Below, one piece after another: positions 43,713 to 53,893 of a stretch of DNA of 64,000 bases; positions within the stretch are counted from its first letter, which is position 1; every line of letters begins with the position of its first letter. Source of the stretch: Carposina sasakii (taxonomy: Eukaryota > Arthropoda > Insecta > Lepidoptera > Carposinidae); contig CP053167.1 of assembly GCA_014607495.2 (NCBI GenBank), positions 10,416,001-10,480,000 on the forward strand, written 5' to 3'. A program made the position numbers and the translations under genes. Under the pieces are notes generated by a model. It was not told the origin of the DNA and searched no databases. It saw only the letters and a list, made by a program, of their open reading frames with translations.

Positions 43713-44083
43713 TACAGGATGTTTTTTTGTGGCCACCTTTAACGAAGGGTACGTACTCTATTCATGAAATAAAGTAAGTTTATGCCAAAAAAAATGCAGG
43801 GAATTTTTTTTTTTTTTAATTCCTTGATCGTGCGAAATTTATAGTGTCTAGTGTTTATGTTAGTTTTTTTATAGACAGATATTAATTATTTTTCGTGAAA
43901 AAATCCTGCTACGCGCGTCTACGTGCATTTATGCAGAAAAACGCAGTCTATTTACTCAACTTTGGACCCTAATATTTTGGAAACCAGACACTTCCCATGT
44001 ATACTTCCATGGAGAAAAATGATCGTGATGATGAGGAGATTCCGTAGTTTTCGGAAACGTTGACGACCAAAAATCACCCTGTA
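43713..44083 (+). mobile_element. Family A MITE
   Basis: TACAGGATG left end. The right end is CACCCTGTA rather than CATCCTGTA. It directly abuts the family B MITE starting at 44084. Confidence 0.8.
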
Positions 44084-44347
44084 TACAGGGTATAACAAAA
44101 AGGGTATGTTAAGCGAAAAGCTATATGAACAGCCCACTGTAGAGAACCTATTCACAAAATTTGAGACTCAAAATCACATGTTTATTTTTCCTGATAGTAT
44201 GGAGAATTTTTTTATATCTCAGGAATTTTCATACAATCTTGAAAAATAAACATGTGATTTCGAGTTTCAAATTTCGTAGATAGGTTCTCTATAATGGGCT
44301 ATTTACATAGCTTTTCGCTTAACATACCCGTTTTGTTACATCTTGTA
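44084..44347. mobile_element. Family B palindromic MITE
   Basis: TACAGGGTATAACAAAAAGG at the left. ACATACCCGTTTTGTTACAT with CTTGTA at the right. Arms are inverse over most of their length. Confidence 0.8.
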
Positions 44348-44563
44348 TATGTAGTTTACATAGACAGGTTTGCAGAAAGCAGTAAATAAAAGATACTTAT
44401 ATAATAACTTACAATTTCCTTCTCTTTATATCTCCTTTGACCTCTCAATTCAAAGGGACAGTGTAATAAAATAAAGCTTTAGAATAACTTAAATCAAGGG
44501 ACATTTGAATAAAGTATGGATAAATGAAATTGTATTAGGCGTTACAATTCGGAAGTTCAAACA

Positions 44564-45509
44564 TTCACTATGGGTGCGCCCACCACCGGGCCCTACACCC
44601 TCCACTGACCCTCGGATCTGATAACTCATAATTGCGACAACAGGCACTTGCACTAACTACAATCGCCATGAGAAACCAGACCCGAGCACCTAGCATGCAA
44701 GACGATACATTGCACCATTCCGAAATCAAAAACTAGATAAATAATCTACATATGTTTCGCCAACAACCGTGGCATCCTCAGGATTATAGAAATTAGTAAA
44801 TTAGTAAACCTCTAATTACTATGAACCTCTAAAACCCAACACATTACTTACACAGAATTAACTACCCTCTACTAAGTATTAAAAAATATATAAATAATTA
44901 CCCACCATTATTTATATTTCAAATAAATATATACTATTTGTGCACACAAACCAAATAGTATTGGGTGAATTAGTTAAATTTAAATGAAAAAATTCAAAAA
45001 TTCACCAAAATATTGATAAATTAGTAAAGAAAACAAGGATGTATGGAACAACATATTCCATTGCCCACAAAAACAAAAATTGTTATTGACATTGACAAGC
45101 CACTACATTCTAAGGTTACTGTTTATTTATTTATTCTAGCCAATGAGTTTAATAGCGGAGACGAAAATTCAACCTGTTCATTTAAAAGGTTTACACCAGA
45201 ATATTTGGCTTTCAAAATCTCCAACTGTTCCAAAATAGATAGACGAATGCCCTTTTCACACGTATACAGACTAACAAAACTGTGGTCATCTGGAATTTTA
45301 TGATTTGAAACTAACAAGTGTTTGGCAAAATGTGATTTTTCAGGGAAATTGTTCCTATAAGCTGCCAAATGTTCTTGGTATCTAATCTTGAAGTTACGAC
45401 CCGTTTGACCTATATAAACAGAATTACAGTCAGGACAGTGCAAGCTATAAACTCCTGATTTTTTTTTTTTATCAATTGGTAATATTTGTTTTGTGTTAAT
45501 TAATCTATT
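44564..45509 (-). repeat. Left inverted arm of the Penelope element
   Basis: This is the exact-length inverse of 46096-47041 (946 bp, no indel seen). It includes a minus-strand copy of the GIY-YIG endonuclease C-terminal 106 codons (45443-45123), identical at the protein level to residues 224-329 of the sense ORF except for the assumed start Met. It is a fragment, not a separate gene. Confidence 0.9.
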
Positions 45510-46482
45510 AAATAGTAATAATCATATAAAATATTATTTTAGATATGTTGATGATATCATCTTATGTTGGACAGGCACAGTTAGGCAGTTTCATCTTTTT
45601 GTTAACGTCCTTAACACAAAACATCCTAAGATTAAATTTAAAATAGAACAAGAAATAAACAATAGTATAAATTTTTTAGATGTAACTATTACTAGATTGG
45701 GAGATTATCATGATTTTTCAGTTTACCGGAAACCAACACATACAGATGTAACTATTCCAATTGATTCTTTCCATCCATGGCAACATAAGCTTGCGGCATA
45801 CAAATCAATGATACACAGGTTAGTAACGTTACCGCTTAATAACTTTAATTATGTTAAAGAAATAAATACTATTATACAAATAGCCAGATCAAATGGATAT
45901 AGTTCACAACTAATTTATAACCTAATTGATAAAAAGAAAAACATTTTAGTTAAACAAATGTTGTACCCAAAAATAGAGGAGATTACAAATATTTACACTG
46001 GTAGTTTACCATATTTTGGCTATATCTCAGAGATGATTGCAAAATCATTGAAAAAACAAAACATCTTGGTGGCTTTTAAGACTTTTAATTCTTTAAATAG
46101 ATTAATTAACACAAAACAAATATTACCAATTGATAAAAAAAAAAAATCAGGAGTTTATAGCTTGCACTGTCCTGACTGTAATTCTGTTTATATAGGTCAA
46201 ACGGGTCGTAACTTCAAGATTAGATACCAAGAACATTTGGCAGCTTATAGGAACAATTTCCCTGAAAAATCACATTTTGCCAAACACTTGTTAGTTTCAA
46301 ATCATAAAATTCCAGATGACCACAGTTTTGTTAGTCTGTATACGTGTGAAAAGGGCATTCGTCTATCTATTTTGGAACAGTTGGAGATTTTGAAAGCCAA
46401 ATATTCTGGTGTAAACCTTTTAAATGAACAGGTTGAATTTTCGTCTCCGCTATTAAACTCATTGGCTAGAATAAATAAATAA
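45493..46482 (+). pseudogene. Penelope-like RT fragment fused to GIY-YIG endonuclease
   Basis: The frame is open for 329 codons. The first ~6 codons (to 45509) derive from the antisense arm, and the retrotransposon sequence starts just before the RT active site YVDD (residues 18-21). Further RT landmarks are NFLDVTI (60-66), YRKPTHTD (78-85) and HPWQHK (94-99). The endonuclease has GVY (220-222), CPDC (226-229, the Penelope-type Cys pair between the two halves), YIG (233-235), catalytic-type Arg in KIRYQEH (242-248), and E295 or E298 as the likely metal-binding Glu. Penelope proteins are ~800 residues or more, so the N-terminal half of the RT is missing. The endonuclease half looks intact, but the element cannot make a full RT. 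Confidence 0.9.
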
Positions 46483-47041
46483 ACAGTAACCTTAGAATGT
46501 AGTGGCTTGTCAATGTCATTAACAATTTTTGTTTTTGTGGGCAATGGAATATGTTGTTCCATACATCCTTGTTTTCTTTACTAATTTATCAATATTTTGG
46601 TGAATTTTTGAATTTTTTCATTTAAATTTAACTAATTCACCCAATACTATTTGGTTTGTGTGCACAAATAGTATATATTTATTTGAAATATAAATAATGG
46701 TGGGTAATTATTTATATATTTTTTAATACTTAGTAGAGGGTAGTTAATTCTGTGTAAGTAATGTGTTGGGTTTTAGAGGTTCATAGTAATTAGTGGTTTA
46801 CTAATTTACTAATTTCTATAATCCTGAGGATGCCACGGTTGTTGGCGAAACATATGTAGATTATTTATCTAGTTTTTGATTTCGGAATGGTGCAATGTAT
46901 CGTCTTGCATGCTAGGTGCTCGGGTCTGGTTTCTCATGGCGATTGTAGTTAGTGCAAGTGCCTGTTGTCGCAATTATGAGTTATCAGATCCGAGGGTCAG
47001 TGGAGGGTGTAGGGCCCGGTGGTGGGCGCACCCATAGTGAA
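46096..47041 (+). repeat. Right arm of the Penelope element
   Basis: It contains the endonuclease half of the ORF and a ~560-bp 3' untranslated region ending in GGTGGGCGCACCCATAGTGA. It mirrors 44564-45509. Fragments of the same 3' region occur at 27951, 40519 and 60757. Confidence 0.9.
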
Positions 47042-47054
47042 TAAAGTATGGATA

Positions 47055-47334
47055 TCGAGAATAGTATGGTTTTTTTTTTTAATATTTATTATTAATACTT
47101 TTTCCTGAATTATTAATCTAAATACTTTATCTTTTACCTTAATCGATTTAGCTTAAATGTGGGTCAAGTGAACAAAGATTTTTCAAAGGAAAGTCCAAAC
47201 TCAGGAAGGTTTATACAATCTTGTAAAGACAATACTTGTGGCTAATCAATAAAATTATCTGTTTATGATAATTTACCGGTGTTTGAATATAACTGGAAAT
47301 CGGAAATATGATAGCCTCGAGCACACCGGATGCG
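47055..47334. other. No gene seen
   Basis: Plain AT-rich sequence, with poly-T at about 47070. Confidence 0.4.
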
Positions 47335-47400
47335 TAACGTAACCACGTACGTAACCACGTACGTAACCACGACGTAGTCACGCGCGTAGTTACAGCGTAC
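47335..47400. repeat. Short tandem repeat ACGTAACC
   Basis: Three tandem 12-bp units (CGTAACCACGTA) are followed by CGTAACCACGACGTAGTCAC. The downstream 100 bp stays GC-rich with further ACGCATACG-like phrases (47425-47460). The overlapping frames are low-complexity Thr/Arg or His repeats caused by the tandem. Confidence 0.7.
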
Positions 47401-47751
47401 CCCGATGTCATGCCAGGTAACGCATACGTCTACGCACACGCTCACGCATACGCAGTTAGCTGGGTACGCAACGGAGGCTGTGCGTGCCCGGTTGCGGCAG
47501 CCATTATTTTTTGTTGCTTTTTCCACGATATCCCCAAAGAGCACTTACCTACATTTTACTTCAATAGGGGATACGCAAATATCCGTCTACTGAGAATGAA
47601 TAAGTAAAAAGGAAAATGTAGAAAAATAATATTTATTCTGTCTCTGTTATAAATAAATAAATCATCTAAAATCATAAATAATTATGTATAAACTAACCTA
47701 ACCTTACAACTGTTTCCCAGTCACAAATGGACTGTGAAAACATATTCCTAA
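47401..47751. other. GC-richer patch then plain sequence
   Basis: 47425-47510 is GC-rich (GGCTGTGCGTGCCCGGTTGC). Frames of 62-93 codons cross it on both strands. None has a recognisable domain. Confidence 0.4.
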
Positions 47752-48076
47752 CTAGTGGACACCCGCGACTCCGTCCGCGTGGACTACAGAAAAAACAAAA
47801 TGTCGAAATTATTCGGGATAAAAACATTTTCCCTATATATGCCTATATGTTAAGTGGGACCTGTCACAATATATTCCTGAAAACTGCATCGAAATCGGTT
47901 CAGCCGTTTCTGAGATTAGCGTGTACAAACGCACAGACAAACAGACAAATAGACAAAAATTCAAAAAATCATTCTTTTGGGTACTATTGCGTTTATAAAG
48001 GTCTTCTATTATATTTTTTCTCATATATCTTCCATGTACAGATAGCGATCCGTTACATTTTTATTATATGTATAGA
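47752..48076 (-). mobile_element. Helitron-like non-autonomous element, second 0.32-kb copy
   Basis: Starts (plus strand) CTAGTGGACACCCGCGACTC and ends TGTATAGATA, with a body matching 1229-1550 nearly throughout (CAGCCGTTTCTGAGATTAGC). The open frame across it (47727-48107) is accidental. Confidence 0.75.
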
Positions 48077-49150
48077 TAGATTAATAGCTTCATCACTATT
48101 ATCTTAACATACCTACCTATATTGTTATATAAAGGTTAGGCAGAAGTGTGTAACGGGTATACCTATTATAGTAGAACTTTTTAAGTAATAATTTTATATT
48201 GCATAACAACTAATAGCATAAACCTCTTTTCGCAGAATATCGTTTGGCATTAACTCATTTAGCATACATTGAAACCCATATTTCTGTAAGTCAGAATTAT
48301 CTGTACGCATAATTTTGGTATCCATAATAATCACAATGTATAATCATCACATCGCAGAAAGTTCAAAACCAGATTCATCTTTTGGCATATATTTCTTATC
48401 CATAACTATTTAAAAGTAGAACCATCATTTCGAACCATAATGCTTACAGCAAGAATCATCTTTTATGATTATTGCAACACTTTTCTAATCAGGCGTTATC
48501 ATTTTTACTATTGCTATTTGTTGGAGGTAGTAATAGTCTGATTACACAGAATGTGGGTACCTTAAAGCAATAGGAGCTAATATAAGATTAGTATAATTTT
48601 ATTTTCTGATTAATTTAATTGTTTTTTTTTCTAATAATTGTAATAAATAAAAGTTGATTTAATGATAATTATTTGGTTTTTATATCCTTGCCCATGAGAG
48701 CATGTTCGTTTCTGGCACTCGCCGGCCGCTGCCGCGGCACGCTCGCTTCGCTCGCTCGGCTCGTGCATAAGAGGTCACAGTTCTAACCTAACCTAACCTA
48801 CGCATTTTTAAAGAAGAAAGTAACCCAATCTATATTATTCTAATTGAAATTCTATGATCTTCATAGTATGCCTAGTTAAATTATGCCAAATAATCTGTAC
48901 TCTAAATGAACGTTATGCTAAATGATATTATACAAAATTATAACTATGCCAAAGGTAAATATGCCAATAAAAATTCTACTATCTTAAATGTATGCCATTC
49001 TAAATTCGGTCATAAGCACATTATACCTAAAAATATTTATGTCAAATATTTTTTATGCCTAATAAATGATCGACTAAAGAAGTTTCTGCGAAGTCAGTTA
49101 TCCCAAATAGGTTTCGGAGTATCAAGTTTCTACCAAATAGACCGCCCCCG
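48077..49150. other. No gene seen; one GC-rich spot
   Basis: 48715-48765 is a GC-rich spot (GCCGGCCGCTGCCGCGGCAC, GCTCGCTTCGCTCGCTCGGC). CCTAACCTAACCTA lies at 48786. An 83-codon frame at 48906-49157 is Asn/Lys-rich and AT-driven, with no motif. Confidence 0.4.
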
Positions 49151-49228
49151 TGTGTAACTTACACACCCACTTTTTACCAGTTAACCTATTAAGTCCCACG
49201 TGGTAAGGGGTGAGCCTACCGCCGCTTT
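49151..49228 (+). repeat. Dispersed retroposon fragment
   Basis: CCAGTTAACCTATTAAGTCC, CACGTGGTAAGGGGTGAGCC and TACCGCCGC recur at 21985-22042. Confidence 0.55.
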
Positions 49229-49336
49229 TCGGGTACAACAATCTAGCTACCGGAACGATTGAAATGGGAAATGTTACCGAGTCGTTCTAAACAAGTACCA
49301 TAACCTTTTGTTATATCGCGATTCTAAATAGGTATA

Positions 49337-49435
49337 GAATAGAATAGAATAGATTTTTATTTGAAAATTGCACATACACGGACAGAAGTAACATAGAAAA
49401 GGACAATAGAAATAGGCTAGAAATACAGGTACGAG
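49337..49435 (-). mobile_element. Family K retroposon
   Basis: (AATAG)n followed by ATTTTTATTTGAAAATTGCA and CACGGACAGAAGTAACATAG, the inverse of the insert at 26780-26895. Confidence 0.6.
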
Positions 49436-49495
49436 TATTACAACCTTTTGTTATATTATATGTCTACGGGGTATACGGTATACCTAATTATGTAT

Positions 49496-49886
49496 ATTTA
49501 AGGCAGTACTGCTATTAGATACATACATACATATAATCACGCCTTTATCCCTTACGGGGTAGGCAGAGCACCAAGAGCCAATAGAACCACATGGTGCCAC
49601 TTCTTCTCATATATTTTGAGGGTATATATGAGATGTACAAGTTTGGTTAGTAGTGACAGGTGGCCAGCGCGTCGCCCACAAAACACCAAGACCCTCTTGT
49701 CCCTCTACTGACTTGTACAGTATACCCGGGAAAAGAAGCAGCTGTAGTATTAGATAATGAAAAATTATAATGAAATTATTGATACGTGTGATAACCTGTA
49801 ATTGGCTTCTTTGTAACTATAAAATATATTGCATTGTTTTATAAGCTGTTGGTTGTCCACAGAGCTGTAATAAATAAATAAATGTA
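49496..49886 (+). mobile_element. LINE 3' UTR, interrupted by family G
   Basis: AAGGCAGTACTGCTATTAGA to the left and TGATAACCTGTAATTGGCTT to the right, then GTTGGTTGTCCACAGAGCTG and an AATAAATAAA tail. Matches 33165-33330. The coding part is absent. Confidence 0.65.
49522..49747 (-). mobile_element. Family G retroposon inserted in a LINE tail
   Basis: Inverse family G from ACATACATACATATAATCAC to AAAAGAAGCAGCTGTAG. The 9-bp TATTAGATA flanks it (49513-49521 and 49748-49756). The LINE UTR reads on across it as in the copy near 33172. Confidence 0.75.
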
Positions 49887-50167
49887 TTTGTCGATATTTT
49901 CACTAGTAGTAGATAGGTAAAAACTAAAATCCAAAGCAAGAGTGTCTAGGGAAGCACTAACGTAACGACGCGCCATTATGCACGTTGCACATGCTCGATA
50001 CATCACTGTTTTGTTTATTTTACTACTGTATCCTAGCATTTGTAGGCTTTATGTTTGAAATAAAAATACCTGTCATGTCTGTCTATGGAAGTAGCAAAAT
50101 TAATACCTATAAAAGCAATTCATGACAGGAAAATGGCCCTTATGAAATAAATAACAATATTATTATT

Positions 50168-50347
50168 AGTCAGTAGAGGGACAAGGGTCTTGGTGTTTTG
50201 TAGGCGATGGGCTGACCACCTGTCACTACTAACCGAACTTGTACATCTCAACTATACCCTCAAAATTGGTCAGAAGTGGCACCATGTGGTTCTATCGGCC
50301 CTTGGTGCTCTGCCTACCCTGTGAGGGATAAAGGCGTGAGTATATGT
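50168..50347 (+). mobile_element. Family G retroposon, 5'-truncated
   Basis: AGTCAGTAGAGGGACAAGGG through CTATCGGCCCTTGGTGCTCT to TGAGTATATGTATG. Confidence 0.65.
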
Positions 50348-50635
50348 ATGACCATTAGAAAAATCAACTTTAAAAGAACTACTTTTTAAATCTTTATTTT
50401 TTTAGGTAGATCAGAATAATCGCTACCAACCTGGGAGGCAATTTTCGAAAAGTCTCGAGTTGGAACGAAGCTCTCGTTATTTACGTCAAAGAAAAGCAAG
50501 ACTTATTAACATAAATCCACCTTTAGCATTTAATACAAGTGGGCCTCTGCTTGTACATAGCTGTGCATCTGCTCATTCTCACACACATTTACAATAATAG
50601 TAGTAATATGATCAATCAATTAATAATAAGTCCTG
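50348..50635. other. No gene seen
   Basis: Plain sequence. Confidence 0.35.
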
Positions 50636-50845
50636 TCCTGATGCGAGGCATCACTAGAATACATCAGCTGCATCTTCTTCCGTACACGTCGTAAGAAAGT
50701 CTAAGGAACTAGGTCATTCTGTCGGGCAATAATCTAACAACATGTCACTGACCATCTGTCCCCGTGATGCTAATCTGTATCTGTGGCGTTCGTTTTATGA
50801 TCCTTTAGTTCCAACTACCCCACTTTGTCAACACAACCGTATACT
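50636..50845 (-). repeat. Family H repeat, near full length
   Basis: CCTGATGCGAGGCATCACTA, GAATACATCAGCTGCATCTT, CCGTACACGTCGTAAGAAAG and CATGTCACTGACCATCTG are the inverse of the family from its 3' end. Confidence 0.65.
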
Positions 50846-51081
50846 CGTATAATCAATACAGCCTTGCAAATAAAGGCAGACTTTTCCAAAATAGTACAGG
50901 AGCATCCCAGCCAGCGTGTCGAGAATCCATCCCAGCTTAACGACACCATTACCCGTCTACGTGTCCGATAGACGCGTCTCGTGTGTATGTCTGTGGTAGA
51001 TATAGTATTACTACTGTGTATTAGGTAGGTAGTAAGAAGAAATATATAACTGTTTAATGCTTTTTTTTATAATATTAGTTT
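50846..51081. other. No gene seen
   Basis: Nothing recognisable. Confidence 0.35.
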
Positions 51082-51222
51082 CATAAATATTAATAAGAAA
51101 ATGAAAAAAAAAATTCATCCGAGTGGGATTTGAACTCACGACCTCTCGCATTCCGTGCTTCGCTCTAACCAACTGAGCTATCGGGTCACTTAATTCAGAT
51201 GACGAATTTTACCATCTCTTTT
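51082..51222 (-). mobile_element. SINE1, near full copy
   Basis: Inverse of a tRNA-like head: GAGTGGGATTTGAACTCACG (T-arm) and CTCTAACCAACTGAGCTATC (A box). It has the leader GATGACGAATTTTACCATCT and the tail TTAATAAGAAAATG. The A box here (GCTCAGTTGGTTAGAGC) is the most tRNA-like of the six copies. Confidence 0.75.
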
Positions 51223-51714
51223 AAATTACTTTCACGCAAATTATCGTAAGTAGATTTGCAGTCATTTTTATTTTTAAAAAATGTCTCATTAGAACTTCAT
51301 GGGACTACAGAGTCCCGGTCCTTCAAAAGAGAGGCGTTAATGTCATTTTGTACATACTTCAAAAGTAGTAACAAAATTTTATTATGTCTAATATGTGTAT
51401 TTAATTACATAAGACAATAAATTAAAACCAAAAAAATTAGCTAATTATTACGAAATCATGTAAAAGACCATCTATTCACCGCCCTAACCTAATATGTAGG
51501 TAGTGACGTACAGACCCACATTCAAAATGACCCAGCAAATAAAACCTAATCTCCCCGGAACCTTACGCTAACTTGCGGCAAACATCCCATAAAAAATGCT
51601 AAACAAAAATAGCTGCCCAACACAAGTGCTGAAAAAACCTGTACAAAATGGTATTTTTTTGAAAGTGAGAAGTTTTGCGGAGTTTTCTTATAAATCTTAT
51701 TATCTTACTTGATG
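51223..51714. repeat. Short retroposon tail, otherwise plain
   Basis: 51297-51340 (GGGACTACAGAGTCCCGGTC, then CTTCAAAAGAGAGGCG) matches the end of the GC-rich patch near 21410. The rest shows nothing. Confidence 0.45.
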
Positions 51715-51776
51715 ATTAGTGTAGTCAGTGAGTTTGCCAGCCGCGAGGTTCTGGGTTCAAATCCCGATTTCGAATC
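51715..51776 (+). mobile_element. tRNA-like SINE fragment
   Basis: GCGAGGTTCTGGGTTCAAAT followed by CCCGATTTC is a B box. An A-box remnant (GTGTAGTCAGTGAG) lies upstream. It cannot be assigned to SINE1-3 with confidence. Confidence 0.45.
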
Positions 51777-51829
51777 AGATTTTATAATGATCCATTATAG
51801 TCTTTTTCGTATAATTATACTAGCGGCCG

Positions 51830-52020
51830 CCGACGACTTTGTCCGCGTGGAAGCTGAGGTGGCTCGCTAGTTATATACAATATAAACCTTCCTTTTGAAT
51901 CACTCTATCTATTCTAAAAAAAACTGCTTTCAAATTCCGTTGTGTAGTTTAAAATATTTAAGCTAGCATACATAGGGATAAACAGACAGCGGAAAGCGAC
52001 TTTGTTTTATAACATGTACC
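51830..52020 (-). mobile_element. Family L Helitron-like element
   Basis: Starts CTAGCGGCCGCCGACGACTT and runs to GGAAAGCGACTTTGTTTTAT. The inverse of 6376 onward, with CTAG at the end as in a Helitron 3' terminus. Confidence 0.65.
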
Positions 52021-52517
52021 TAGTGATTCTGTCTAAACAGGAGGGGTTTAAATCTTAATATAACTGAATGCTTTCCAAGAAATTAAACAAGACTTTTTGT
52101 TTAAAAATATGATCAAAACTGTAAAAAAAACATCATCCTTGTAGACAAAATGAACTTTCCAATTATATTTTTCATGTCTATCTTTTAGCCACGTAGTATT
52201 TATAGCAAGCTATCTAAAACCCTGCAACCTCCTACAACCCTAACAGCTCCATGACCCTCGATACCCAGTAACCTTAACCATAACCGCCGGTAGTTTCCTG
52301 CGCGGCCGGACGGAGCGCTTCCTTTGCCCACATTCTTATCGCTTTCGAATAAAAAGGTTGGAGGCATTTTAATGTTAGCTCCTTCGTCCCTTAGGCTATT
52401 AATGATACGGCTAGGGTTGCCAGCTGAAAATTGATGTTGATGTGCTTAAGCGGTGATGAGGAGTAGTGGGAAGATGATATCGTGTTTTACTTTGAATCAT
52501 TGAATGACTAGCGATGA
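52021..52517. other. No gene seen
   Basis: No shared repeat or convincing frame. Confidence 0.4.
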
Positions 52518-52655
52518 ACTTTATAGCCTATGTGTGCATGTGTATAACTATATACCTGATAAGTTTTGTTAAAATTCATTCAGTAGTTCTTGCGTAACAC
52601 ACATAAACCTCTTATATTCCAAACTTTTGCATTTCCAGTATTATATTAGGAGAAA
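52518..52655 (-). mobile_element. Diverged mini-Helitron fragment
   Basis: TTATAGCCTATGTGTGCATG, AAATTCATTCAGTAGTTCTT and TCCAGTATTATATTAGG follow Lep1-type order in minus orientation. Confidence 0.5.
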
Positions 52656-53751
52656 GTAGGATTTTTATAAGGACATGGAGATATCTGCAACATATTTTGC
52701 AGTACCAGTGACTTTCTTTGCGCAGAATATAAAAATAGAGAACGCGCTTTTCCTGCTTCCGTGAGAATTTCATTTTAAAAGGTCGTATGAAAATTTCGAA
52801 CCAAAAATTTCAAAATAATAAGTTTGGGTGGCTCACCCATATAATAATATATTATATAATATAACCCTAGTTTTGGCACAGTCGGTCAAGCCAAAGAACT
52901 TGCAGTAAGCCCTCAGAGATCATCCGAGTTATGCTGCCGGGCCATGAATGTGTAATGTATGTCCTGACTCCCGCCTGTCCCCGCAGGACAAATAACTTCA
53001 CTTTTATACCCGTTCACAAGGCAACTTTCTTGTTATTTTCGCGAATTAATAATATATTATTATTAGGCAAGGTTTTTTTATTATAGCTGGACATGGTCTC
53101 TGAAATAGGTAATGATTGAACAAAGGCGAACTTATATCTTCCAACGAACTGAAACAAACAGATGTGCATTTAAATAAAAAATCATAAACATTTTGTCAAA
53201 ACATTTTATATATCTATTTAGATTTGTAAAATAAACCAAATACCTATGTACAAGGTATTGTAATAACCTAAGCAATCGATTTAATTCATACTTGTGAAGC
53301 TAGATTGTCTGAAATGTCTAGATTGTGCTAAATCAATGTACGCAACTAACTGAATCAATTAAGCGCTGTTACGTACAAGTTCTATATTAATAGATACTAT
53401 CTGCTCTAACGATGTCTATCAAAGAGTATACATAATAGGACAGGTGTTTCGAAATTGATATTGATTAACAGCTAATTTCAATAACCGACGTCGAGTTATT
53501 TTTAGCATATTTCAGAATAAATCTTCAATCTCCAAAATTTCAAATATTTTGTAATAAAAAAATCCGAGATTCTTTATGATCTTAGTATTGAAATTGGTCG
53601 TAAAACGTAGATATAGATGGAGGAGATCACCAAAGTCAAAAATTCTTATCTCCTAAAAATAAACATGACCAATGTATCTGTAGGTATGTAGATAATGATG
53701 ACATTCTGATATTTGCCTGTGTAATGTTTAATTTATAAGCTTTATAGGGTT
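52656..53751. other. Non-coding; family J scrap
   Basis: Family J at about 53105-53160 (AACAAAGGCGAACTTATATC). No gene recognised. A LINE-style GC patch at 52890-52990 (CGGGCCATGAATGTGTAATG) has no partner in the window. Confidence 0.4.
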
Positions 53752-53893
53752 ATAAAATTATTAATAAAGAAAATGGAAAAAATTCTTCACCCGAGTGGGA
53801 ATCGAACCCACGACCACTGCAAACCGCGCCAGCCGCTATAACCACTAAGCCGCCGGGTCAATTACTCGGATGACGAATTTTACCATCTCTTTA
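53752..53893 (-). mobile_element. SINE1, full copy
   Basis: Tail TTATTAATAAAGAAAATGG, tRNA-like inverse CACCCGAGTGGGAATCGAAC to CCACTAAGCCGCCGGGTCAA, and leader TTACTCGGATGACG with TTTTACCATCTCTTT. Both boundaries agree with the other copies. Confidence 0.75.

Larger units (their letters stand above)
44523..47041 (+). mobile_element. Penelope-like element with inverted terminal copy
   Basis: An inverted partial copy (arm 44564-45509) is joined to a 5'-truncated sense copy. The last 946 bp of the sense copy (46096-47041) mirror that arm with only about two substitutions noticed. Between the arms lies 586 bp of reverse-transcriptase sequence. The left end extends to TAATACAATTTC in inverse (44523-44563), matching the full 3' end seen at 40985-41033. 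A 17-bp target duplication, TGAATAAAGTATGGATA, lies at 44506-44522 and 47038-47054. Penelope elements often insert with such inverted or tandem partial copies. The near-identity of the arms suggests a recent event. Confidence 0.9.

Noticed and set aside
45123..45443. Separate GIY-YIG endonuclease gene on the minus strand
   Set aside because: It is the mirrored part of the Penelope arm, truncated at the inversion junction.
47727..48107. 126-codon open frame
   Set aside because: It runs through a Helitron-like repeat whose other copy (1229-1550) does not keep the frame.
48715..48765. CpG-island promoter
   Set aside because: Only about 50 bp and without a downstream gene or initiator-like context; insect promoters are not generally marked this way.
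48786..48801. Internal telomeric array
   Set aside because: Only three CCTAA units; far too short for telomeric sequence.
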